From positions 1 to 5,259 of the forward strand of contig CAAFXE010000315.1 of NCBI GenBank assembly GCA_900766915.1: a DNA stretch of 5,259 bases, read 5' to 3'. Below, in pieces: positions 1-5,041 of this stretch; the first letter of the stretch is position 1, and each line of letters begins with the position of its first letter. Below the pieces are notes generated by a model. The model was not told where the DNA came from. It saw only the letters and a program-made list of their open reading frames with translations, and did not search any database. Source of the DNA: Lachnospiraceae bacterium (GTDB lineage Bacteria; Bacillota; Clostridia; Lachnospirales; Lachnospiraceae). A program made the translations under genes and the position numbers.

Positions 1-132
1 AAGCAGGAGATGTCTTCTGATTTTGATGGCGAAGTGTTTAAAAAGTTTGTTGACCGCATGACTCTATCTTCCAGAAACGAGGTAGTGTTTCATCTGAAAT
101 GCGGCCTGAATCTTAAAGAGGAGGTGAAGTAA
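1..132 (+). CDS. Large serine recombinase, C-terminal fragment (5' end outside window)
   Basis: Frame 1 is open from the first base to TAA at 130-132 and gives 43 residues. They include FKKFVDRMTLSSRNEVVFHL followed by KCGLNLKEEVK. This 'F..FVDR(I/M)T..SR.EV.FHLKCG' ending is characteristic of the extreme C terminus of large serine recombinases of clostridial elements. It follows the coiled-coil region and reads as a beta-rich tail. The catalytic domain lies upstream of the window, so activity cannot be judged. Its last codons contain AGGAGGTGA (119-127), an almost ideal ribosome binding site for the next gene, whose ATG lies one base after this stop. The two genes are therefore almost certainly co-transcribed and translationally coupled. 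Confidence 0.82.
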   Translation, partial: KQEMSSDFDGEVFKKFVDRMTLSSRNEVVFHLKCGLNLKEEVK

Positions 133-133
133 C

Positions 134-556
134 ATGGCTCGAGGACATACACCTTTCGGTTATCGAATACAAAATGGAAGAGCAGTAATTTGTGAAAGCG
201 AGGTTCAGCAGGTTAAAGGGATTTACTCAGGGTATCTTTCCGGACTTTGCTACGTAGAGTCAGCTCGAAGAGTTGGACTGAAAATGAACTACGGAAGCGT
301 GAAACGCCTGATGCGTAACCAGCATTATCTGGGCGATGACTTTTATCCTGCCATCATAGATCGGGAAATATTCGAGGCTGCAGAAAAGGAACGCCAGAGA
401 CGAAGCACAGTTTTAGGTCGGGATAACAAGGTGAAGCCACCTTCAGATCATGTGGATATTCCGGTATGTTTCGCACTGAAACATGCAAAGAGAAAATTTT
501 TAGATCCGTTCAGGCAGGCTGAAAACATTTACAGTTTAATTGAAAGCGAGGTATAA
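134..556 (+). CDS. Recombinase-domain protein lacking the resolvase catalytic domain
   Basis: This 140-aa protein begins almost directly with the Recombinase (PF07508-type) DNA-binding domain. Residues 6-15 (TPFGYRIQNG), an E/V-rich helix at 21-37 ending in 'GIYSGYLSG', 'VKRLMRNQHYLGDDFYPAI' (56-74) and 'DREIFEAAEKERQRR' (76-90) follow the order seen in full-length large serine recombinases. The N-terminal resolvase domain with its catalytic serine is absent, as are a zinc ribbon and a coiled coil. It cannot cut DNA alone. It may be an accessory subunit that helps one of the flanking recombinases bind att sites or choose direction, though that role is inferred. The ATG at 134 sits 6 nt after AGGAGGTGA, which makes the start secure. 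It looks intact rather than decayed: it has its own strong RBS, no frameshift, and 1- and 2-nt gaps to its neighbours. Confidence 0.75.
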   Translation: MARGHTPFGYRIQNGRAVICESEVQQVKGIYSGYLSGLCYVESARRVGLKMNYGSVKRLMRNQHYLGDDFYPAIIDREIFEAAEKERQRRSTVLGRDNKVKPPSDHVDIPVCFALKHAKRKFLDPFRQAENIYSLIESEV

Positions 557-558
557 AC

Positions 559-2118
559 ATGGGAACAATTACGATGATCCCTGCCAAGAGACGAATCGGC
601 AGCAGGGTTGTTCAGGACGAAATACCAAAGACCAGAGTGGCAGCCTACTGCCGTGTATCTACCGATACTGATGAGCAGGCAACAAGCTATGAAGCACAGA
701 TGGAGCATTACACCGAATACATCAAGAAGAATCCGGCATGGGAATGTGCCGGAATCTATGCGGATGACGGCATTTCCGGCACCAACACCAAAAAGCGAGA
801 AGAGTTTAACCGGCTCATAGATGACTGCATGAAAGGCAGGGTTGATATGGTGATAACCAAATCAATCAGCCGTTTTGCCCGTAATACCCTTGATTGCCTT
901 AACTACATCAGAAAGCTTAAGGATAAGAACATCGCCGTTTATTTTGAAAAGGAAGGAATCAACACGCTCGATGCCAAAGGCGAGGTTATGCTGACCATCA
1001 TGGCGTCTCTTGCTCAGCAGGAAAGTGAAAGCCTTTCTCAGAACGTCCGCCTTGGCCTGCAGTACCGTTACCAACAGGGCAAAGTGCAGGTTAACCATAC
1101 ACGGTTTCTTGGTTATGACAAAGATGAGGATGGTAACCTCATCATCAATAAGGAGGAAGCCGAGGTGGTGAAACGCATCTTTCGGGAATATCTGGAAGGG
1201 CAGAGTTACAACATCATTGGCAAAGGATTAACCGCTGACGGCATCAAGACTGCCGCAGGAAGTGAACGTTGGCTACCATCCACTCTGCACAAGATCCTCA
1301 GAAATGAAAAGTACATGGGCGATGCTCTGCTTCAGAAGACCGTCACAACTGATTTTCTGTCAAAAAATCGGGTTGTGAATAAAGGTCTGGTTCCGCAATA
1401 CTATGTGGAAAATAACCATGAACCAATCATTCCGAAGGAACTCTTTATGCGGGTTCAGACGGAAATGGCCAGAAGGGCAAAACTTGAAACCAATGTAGGC
1501 AAACGCAGACAGTACAGCGCTAAGTTTGCTCTATCAAACACTGTGTACTGTGCCCATTGCGGAGAGGTTTTTCAGCGCACCCACTGGGATGTTCACGGGA
1601 AAAAGAAGATTGTCTGGAGATGCCTTTCCCGTCTTCACAAGAAGAAAGCCCAAACTGACTGTCCGGCAAGAACAGTGACCGAATCAGACCTTCATGCTGT
1701 GGTGATAAAAGCAATCAACGAGGTTTTTGCCAGACAGGGTGATTTTCTGTCACAGCTTAAAACCAACATTGAGAAAGTGCTCGGGAACAGCAATTCAGTA
1801 TCCGTTGCTACGATTGATGAGCAAATCAGAGAAAAGGAAAAACAGCTCATCAGAATGACCAAGGCACGGCAGAACTGCTATGCTCTGGGGAATGAGATCA
1901 TCAAACTTCGAGAGGAAAAGCATAATCTTCTGCTCGAGGATGCGAACAAGGAAGGCGCTCGTGCAAAACTTGAGGAACTTGAATCATTCCTCTCCGAACA
2001 GAGCACTGAGGTTCAGGAGTTCAATGATGCTCTTGTACGCAGGCTGATTGAGACCATCACAGCTTATGATGATCACTTTAAAGTAAGGTTCAAGTCCGGG
2101 ATTGAGATTGAGGTGTAA
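559..2118 (+). CDS. Large serine recombinase (site-specific integrase/excisionase), complete
   Basis: This 519-aa protein has the full large serine recombinase architecture. The resolvase domain (about 26-165) carries YCRVST with the presumed nucleophile Ser34 and Arg32, then DDGISGT (69-75), SISRFARNTLD (102-112) with Arg105 and Arg108, and the ESLSQNVRLGL helix. The Recombinase domain spans about 180-310. The zinc ribbon has Cys331, Cys334, Cys355 and Cys368. A charged coiled coil covers about 415-480, and the C-terminal tail reads 'VRRLIETITAYDDHFKVRFKSG'. Such enzymes form a 5' phosphoserine link at a 2-bp core and recombine attP with attB. All key residues are present, so it should be active. 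The ATG at 559 is 2 nt after the upstream stop and has a GCGAGGT ribosome site 6 nt away. It is the last gene of the recombinase operon. Whether it works alone or as a complex with the other two is unknown. Confidence 0.93.
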   Translation: MGTITMIPAKRRIGSRVVQDEIPKTRVAAYCRVSTDTDEQATSYEAQMEHYTEYIKKNPAWECAGIYADDGISGTNTKKREEFNRLIDDCMKGRVDMVITKSISRFARNTLDCLNYIRKLKDKNIAVYFEKEGINTLDAKGEVMLTIMASLAQQESESLSQNVRLGLQYRYQQGKVQVNHTRFLGYDKDEDGNLIINKEEAEVVKRIFREYLEGQSYNIIGKGLTADGIKTAAGSERWLPSTLHKILRNEKYMGDALLQKTVTTDFLSKNRVVNKGLVPQYYVENNHEPIIPKELFMRVQTEMARRAKLETNVGKRRQYSAKFALSNTVYCAHCGEVFQRTHWDVHGKKKIVWRCLSRLHKKKAQTDCPARTVTESDLHAVVIKAINEVFARQGDFLSQLKTNIEKVLGNSNSVSVATIDEQIREKEKQLIRMTKARQNCYALGNEIIKLREEKHNLLLEDANKEGARAKLEELESFLSEQSTEVQEFNDALVRRLIETITAYDDHFKVRFKSGIEIEV

Positions 2119-2125
2119 TTTAATG

Positions 2126-2157
2126 ACAGTCGGAAAACACTCTGGCTGTTTTTGTTT
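2126..2157 (+). terminator. Rho-independent terminator of the recombinase operon
   Basis: ACAGTCGG (2126-2133) can pair with CTGGCTGT (2142-2149) to give an 8-bp stem with two G-T wobbles and an 8-nt loop. It is followed at once by a T-rich run (TTTTTGTTT). It starts 7 bases after the recombinase stop codon and separates that operon from the Fic promoter. Confidence 0.7.
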
Positions 2158-2192
2158 GTGAAATTACTACATACGACTGGTTGATTTTGCTT

Positions 2193-2248
2193 TATTCCCT
2201 TATCATCTACAATATTCCCTTGGTTTATGCTATAATTTAAGGGAATAT
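2193..2248. promoter_or_regulatory. Candidate operator: three TATTCCCTT boxes around the Fic promoter
   Basis: TATTCCCTT occurs at 2193-2201 and again at 2213-2221, exactly 20 bp apart (about two helical turns, same face). Its inverse, AAGGGAATA, occurs at 2239-2247. The second and third copies extend to a perfect 10-bp inverted repeat (ATATTCCCTT/AAGGGAATAT, 2212-2221 and 2239-2248) with a 17-bp spacer that contains the -10 box. The third copy covers the expected transcription start. A protein bound here would block RNA polymerase. The winged-helix domain of the downstream Fic protein is an obvious candidate ligand, but that is inference. Confidence 0.65.
2228..2236 (+). promoter_or_regulatory. 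Extended -10 promoter of the first Fic gene
   Basis: TGC-TATAAT is a perfect -10 hexamer with a TG extension, 27 bases before the ATG at 2264. No good TTGACA match lies 16-18 bases upstream (TACAAT at 2208-2213 is the best), so recognition probably relies on the extended -10. Transcription would start at about 2243, leaving a leader of only about 20 nt that holds the AAAGGGGA ribosome site (2251-2258). Confidence 0.72.
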
Positions 2249-2263
2249 AAAAAGGGGATAGGA

Positions 2264-3310
2264 ATGCGACAATTTAATTATTCTTTGATCAAAGATCAAA
2301 AGTGGGATTCTGAACTTCTTGGAATGATTGCGGCTATATATCGTGAGGTTGGAAAGCAGGAAATGTATCTGAAACAACGACCTCAGGAATTGGAAAAGTT
2401 GGTTGAAATAGCGAAAATACAGAGTACTGAAGCATCGAATGCCATAGAAGGCATAGTAACCACCAGTACTCGTATCAGACAACTTGTTGAGGAAAAAACG
2501 ACACCTAAAAACCGTGATGAACAGGAAATATCCGGCTACCGGGATGTTTTGGGAATTATCCACGAAAGCTTTGATGCAATTCCCATCACCAGAAACTACA
2601 TCCTGCAGCTGCATAAAATCCTATACAGTCACATGAATAACCCGATAGCAGGCAGAACAAAAACGGTGCAGAATTATATCAGTGCAACATACCTTGATGG
2701 TCATACTGAAACTCTCTTTACGCCTCTGGCTCCATATGAAACGCCTGATGCTCTAAATCGTATATGTGAAGAGTATAATCGTGTCATAGGAAATATGGAA
2801 CTTGAGCCGTTAATTGCTATTCCGATTTTTATTCATGACTTTTTATGTATTCATCCTTTTAATGACGGTAACGGCAGAATGAGCAGACTTCTGACAACAC
2901 TTCTTCTTTACAGGAGCGGATTTTATGTTGGCAGGTATATTTCTTTAGAAGCAAAAATTGCCAAAAATAAGGATCTTTATTATGATGCACTTGCGGCATC
3001 CCAGGATGGCTGGCATGAAGGACGTGATGATCCAATTCCGTTTGTAAAATATCTACTGGGTACGATTCTTTCTGCGTATAAAGATTTTGCTGACAGATTT
3101 GCTATTGTTGAAACTAAACATTCAGCTTTGGATATGGTAAGAATGGCAGCTCAGAATAAAATCGGTAGGTTTACGAAACAGGATATCAGAGAACAGTGTC
3201 CTTCACTGAGTATAAGTTCAATTGAAGGGGCTTTGAGAAATATGGTGATGCTGGGTGAACTCAAACGTGAAGGTGCTGGAAAAAATACTTGTTATTACAG
3301 GTTAAAATAA
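2264..3310 (+). CDS. Fic-family AMP-transferase, class II-like, with C-terminal winged helix
   Basis: This 348-aa protein likely moves AMP from ATP onto hydroxyl side chains of a target protein in the cytoplasm. The target cannot be read from sequence. The N-terminal helical part (1-90) contains SNAIEG (58-63), an intact (S/T)xxxE(G/N) inhibitory motif whose Glu62 would clamp the catalytic site. Placement N-terminal to the Fic core defines class II. The flap/substrate region is about 137-160 (NYISATYLDG onward). The catalytic loop HPFNDGNGRMSR (197-208) has every canonical residue, including His197, Asp201, Asn203, Arg205 and Arg208. Residues 290-348 read as a winged helix (FTKQDIREQ, then ISSIEGALRNMVMLGELKREG). 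The ATG at 2264 follows AAAGGGGATA. The gene is monocistronic up to an AT-rich gap and has its own promoter with operator-like repeats, which suggests self-control of a potentially toxic enzyme. It is visibly more AT-rich than the recombinases. Confidence 0.9.
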   Translation: MRQFNYSLIKDQKWDSELLGMIAAIYREVGKQEMYLKQRPQELEKLVEIAKIQSTEASNAIEGIVTTSTRIRQLVEEKTTPKNRDEQEISGYRDVLGIIHESFDAIPITRNYILQLHKILYSHMNNPIAGRTKTVQNYISATYLDGHTETLFTPLAPYETPDALNRICEEYNRVIGNMELEPLIAIPIFIHDFLCIHPFNDGNGRMSRLLTTLLLYRSGFYVGRYISLEAKIAKNKDLYYDALAASQDGWHEGRDDPIPFVKYLLGTILSAYKDFADRFAIVETKHSALDMVRMAAQNKIGRFTKQDIREQCPSLSISSIEGALRNMVMLGELKREGAGKNTCYYRLK

Positions 3311-3326
3311 ATCTAAAAATACATAA

Positions 3327-3353
3327 AAAACTTTAGAAGTATGTGTAAGTTTT
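3327..3353 (+). repeat. AT-rich inverted repeat after the first Fic gene
   Basis: AAAACTT (3327-3333) and AAGTTTT (3347-3353) are perfectly complementary over 7 bp with a 13-nt loop, 17 nt past the Fic stop. The stem has only one GC pair and the T-run lies within the 3' arm, so at best this is a weak, possibly bidirectional terminator. No stronger terminator is visible between the two Fic genes. Confidence 0.25.
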
Positions 3354-3399
3354 ATACCACTTTTGCAATTTGGAGAGGTACGTACAACCAATTTAAATG

Positions 3400-3427
3400 T
3401 GGAACCTAATCTGGCATGTGATAGATT
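3400..3427 (+). promoter_or_regulatory. Possible promoter of the second Fic gene
   Basis: TGGAAC (3400-3405, weak match to TTGACA), a 16-bp spacer, and TAGATT (3422-3427) preceded by TGA, giving an extended -10. This would start transcription about 35-40 nt before the GTG start at 3472. The 161-bp gap between the Fic genes makes an independent promoter plausible. The hexamers are imperfect, and read-through from the first Fic gene is also possible. Confidence 0.35.
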
Positions 3428-3471
3428 TACGAGCCGTACGATAAAAGTAATAAACAGAGTGGTGATTTAGT

Positions 3472-4623
3472 GTGAACAAAGATCCTTTCAAAGAGTATAT
3501 CAGAGAGTCTGAGCCAAACAAACGTGACAAGGGATATGCATGGCATACTGCCATTGGCCTACAGGCGGTTGATGGTTTAAAAACATCCGAATATCTCATA
3601 AAGACTGCTGTACGTAACATCGAGGGGGAGATATCTTTTGAGGAGGCCAGTGTTCTTCTGCAGAACTATTATGAGGAAAATCCGTCCAGAAACACCAATG
3701 ATCGTACTGAGGAGGCGGATAAGGTTTCAGCCAGAATTGCTGCACTTCTTTCGGAGAAGGCTTTCAGCTTTACGCCGAATGAGTATCTTTCTATTCACAG
3801 AAAACTGTTCACAGGTATCTATGCTCATGCGGGGCTCATTCGAGATTACAATATAACGAAGAAGGAATGGGTGCTGAATGGCGCAACCGTTTTATACGGC
3901 AGTGCCACGGAGTTGAGTGCTACGCTGGATTATGACTTCTCAGAAGAGAAGAAATTTTCCTATAAGAATCTCTCTATGAGTGAGATTATTCGTCACCTTG
4001 CAGTATTTGTTTCGAGACTGTGGCAGATTCATGTATTTGGAGAGGGGAACACCCGAACGACAGCAGTGTTCTTCATCAAGTACCTGAGAACTCTCGGATT
4101 TGATGTTACTAACGACATTTTTGCCGATAATGCCTGGTACTTCAGAAACTCACTTGTACGAGCCAACTACAATGATCTTAAAAACGGCATCCATGAGACG
4201 ACGGAGTATTTGGAACTATTTTTGAGAAATCTGCTGCTGAACGAGAACCATCAGCTTCATAACCGAACATTGCATATCAGCGGAACGTTTAAAGTGCCGG
4301 AAATAGTGAACATTGAGGAGCAAAAAGCGAACATTGGAATAGTAAAAGCGAACATTGAAGATGCATTTTCGTCGAAAACGGCTTCTCATATATGCACATT
4401 ATTGGATAAATTTGGTTTCCAAACGATCTTTGGCAGATCAGATGTTCAGAATGTTCTTGGTTTGAAATCGACAAGAAGCTCAGCATTGCTTCGTGAGATG
4501 ACAGAGAAAGAATTAATCGAACAGGTTACGGGGTTTGGAAAAGGAAAGTATAGGTTCAAAAAAGACGCAGGAAAATACGATGAAAATCTCCATGTTATAA
4601 CTATTGACTCTCCTGAAATGTAG
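3472..4623 (+). CDS. Fic-family protein with fused VbhA-like inhibitory helix and winged helix
   Basis: This 383-aa protein starts at GTG (3472). An in-frame TGA at 3463-3465 rules out a longer form, GGTGA (3461-3465) is the ribosome site, and no ATG occurs before residue 169. Residues 38-70 (IKTAVRNIEGEISFEEASVL region) resemble the small antitoxin VbhA fused to its Fic partner. In the inhibitory helix Glu51-Gly52 are present, but the usual Ser/Thr four residues before Glu is Val47. The Fic core spans about 85-250, with a flap near 133-155 and catalytic loop HVFGEGNTRTTA (187-198). His187, Glu191, Asn193 and Arg195 are kept, while the second Gly is Thr194 and the last Arg is Ala198. I recall the GNTRTTAVF variant as common in Clostridiales Fic proteins, so this is a subfamily rather than decay, and its chemistry may differ from AMPylation. 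Residues 280-300 hold a 7-aa repeat and 303-365 a winged helix. The substrate is unknown. Confidence 0.87.
   Translation: MNKDPFKEYIRESEPNKRDKGYAWHTAIGLQAVDGLKTSEYLIKTAVRNIEGEISFEEASVLLQNYYEENPSRNTNDRTEEADKVSARIAALLSEKAFSFTPNEYLSIHRKLFTGIYAHAGLIRDYNITKKEWVLNGATVLYGSATELSATLDYDFSEEKKFSYKNLSMSEIIRHLAVFVSRLWQIHVFGEGNTRTTAVFFIKYLRTLGFDVTNDIFADNAWYFRNSLVRANYNDLKNGIHETTEYLELFLRNLLLNENHQLHNRTLHISGTFKVPEIVNIEEQKANIGIVKANIEDAFSSKTASHICTLLDKFGFQTIFGRSDVQNVLGLKSTRSSALLREMTEKELIEQVTGFGKGKYRFKKDAGKYDENLHVITIDSPEM
4308..4357 (+). repeat. Three-copy 21-bp tandem repeat inside the second Fic gene
   Basis: GAACATTG occurs at 4308, 4329 and 4350, exactly 21 bp apart. Copies two and three share the longer unit AAAAGCGAACATTG. 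The period equals seven codons and gives NIEEQKA-NIGIVKA-NIEDAF in the linker between the Fic core and the winged helix. It is a heptad-like, charged helix that could act as a spacer or oligomerisation segment. A fourth GAACATTG at 4265 is out of this register and is probably chance. Confidence 0.85.
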
Positions 4624-4677
4624 AAATGGTGGTAAATGGTATCTGCTTTTATGCTTCTAGAATCCATATAAAATTCT

Positions 4678-4703
4678 AATTTGGAACATGCGTGTGCCAA
4701 ATT
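4678..4703. repeat. Inverted repeat AATTTGG/CCAAATT after the second Fic gene
   Basis: A perfect 7-bp inverted repeat (4678-4684 and 4697-4703) with a 12-nt loop and no T-run, so it does not read as a terminator. It could be a protein-binding site or chance in AT-rich DNA. Confidence 0.3.
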
Positions 4704-4727
4704 ATCGAATCGGTCATGGATGCAGTA

Positions 4728-4782
4728 GATATGTTCACGATGTATGTACTGAAAAATGCGCAAATAATGGTTGATATGTTCA
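4728..4782 (+). repeat. Direct repeat GATATGTTCA, two copies
   Basis: GATATGTTCA is found at 4728-4737 and 4773-4782, 45 bp apart start to start, about 60-115 bp left of the proposed element junction. The second copy overlaps the 3' arm of the terminator-like hairpin. Arm-type binding sites for a recombination protein are possible but not shown. Confidence 0.45.
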
Positions 4783-4797
4783 TACATCGTTTTTTTT
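4737..4797 (+). terminator. Long-loop hairpin with T-run, likely terminator of the second Fic transcript
   Basis: ACGATGTATG (4737-4746) is perfectly complementary to CATACATCGT (4781-4790) over 10 bp, followed by seven more T residues (4791-4797). The 34-nt loop is longer than usual for an intrinsic terminator and the hairpin is about 115 nt after the stop codon. It is still the only strong plus-strand terminator candidate after the second Fic gene. Confidence 0.5.
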
Positions 4798-4835
4798 ATG
4801 TGCATATACTAAGTAATTGTTATTAAATCGATTTC

Positions 4836-4852
4836 CTCCTTGCATGTTGAAA
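4836..4852 (+). other. Proposed attachment site junction (attR) of the element
   Basis: In-frame codons left of CAT (4843) encode SISSL and reach a stop at 4810-4812, unlike RlmD, while codons from CAT onward read as RlmD. The switch marks where element DNA would meet chromosomal DNA. Serine recombinases cross over at a 2-bp core, and several GT and TG dinucleotides lie in 4841-4849, but the exact core cannot be fixed without the partner site. The call depends on the rlmD assignment. Confidence 0.5.
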
Positions 4853-4881
4853 CCGTAGTTTTACTATCAAGGGAAAAATAG
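4843..4881 (+). pseudogene. rlmD: 3' end of 23S rRNA uracil-C5 methyltransferase gene rlmD (rumA), split by insertion
   Basis: The frame starting at 4843 reads HVETVVLLSREK and then TAG (4879-4881). RlmD/RumA proteins of Firmicutes characteristically finish with a DMFP.T.HVE(T/C)VVLLS-type segment, close to the S-adenosylmethionine-dependent methyltransferase C terminus that modifies U1939 of 23S rRNA. Only the last 12 residues are present, and the expected DMFP.T codons are missing, as predicted if an element has integrated at this point. The rest of rlmD should lie beyond the left end of the element, where element-encoded codons would supply a replacement C terminus. The 'rum' 3' end is an established hot spot for streptococcal integrative elements. 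The match is from memory and short, so certainty is moderate. Confidence 0.6.
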
Positions 4882-5038
4882 GGAGCGGCTGAAAGCTCTT
4901 GAAATCAAAGGAGTTGCGGAGTTTGATGCTTTATTGAGCATGACTGTAAAGAGCGATTTTGACTGTATGTGAAAACATATCAAGGCTGAGAGATACAGCA
5001 TAGTTGTGGCTGCTATTTTGATATTTTTTAGGTTGTAG
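4859..5038 (+). pseudogene. Unidentified ORF remnant with internal stop
   Basis: The frame after TAG at 4856-4858 is open for 37 codons to TGA at 4970-4972, then for another 21 codons to TAG at 5036-5038. It has no plausible start codon and partly overlaps the rlmD tail. The translated pieces (RERLKALEIKGVAEFDALLS, then TVKSDFDCM, and after the TGA KHIKAERYSIVVAAILIFF) have a protein-like mix of charged helix and a hydrophobic stretch. I recognise no family. It may be the remains of a gene next to rlmD or of an older insertion, or it may not be coding at all. Confidence 0.22.
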
Positions 5039-5041
5039 ATA

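Larger units (their letters stand above)
1..4845 (+). mobile_element. Right end of a serine-recombinase integrative element (partial)
   Basis: The window opens inside a cluster of serine site-specific recombinases, continues through two Fic cargo genes, and reaches a short tail of the chromosomal gene rlmD at 4843. This arrangement (integrase module near one end, a few cargo genes, then an attachment site in the 3' end of a conserved gene) is typical of Firmicutes ICEs, IMEs and related elements. The left end, and any conjugation genes that would settle whether it is an ICE, lie outside the window. The right boundary is approximate: the in-frame residues just before the rlmD tail (SISSL) do not look like RlmD, so the junction should be within a few bases of 4843. 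The element class is inferred. Confidence 0.6.

Noticed and set aside
134..556. Middle recombinase protein as a decayed pseudogene
   Set aside because: It has a near-perfect ribosome site, a clean reading frame and operon-tight spacing, and it begins exactly at a domain border. That fits a maintained gene better than a random truncation.
862..1098. Minus-strand ORF within the large serine recombinase
   Set aside because: Fully antisense to the conserved resolvase domain, with no ribosome site; a shadow of codon bias.
3397..3444. Short plus-strand ORF (15 codons, MWNLIWHVIDLRAVR) between the Fic genes
   Set aside because: The nearest purine-rich site (3372-3378) is 18 nt away, too far for initiation. 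The ORF also overlaps the best promoter candidate for the second Fic gene, and nothing marks it as a leader peptide.
4446..4805. Minus-strand ORF of 119 codons overlapping the end of the second Fic gene
   Set aside because: Half of it is antisense to the well-supported winged-helix region and its composition (many Ile, His, Tyr and Phe) looks like a shadow. Its ATG lies about 27 nt from the AAGGAGG on that strand (about 4832-4842), too far to use it.
4832..4843. Perfect minus-strand Shine-Dalgarno sequence (CAAGGAGGAAAT)
   Set aside because: No ATG, GTG or TTG follows within 5-12 nt on the minus strand; the next codons are ATT and then TAA. Probably chance beside the junction.
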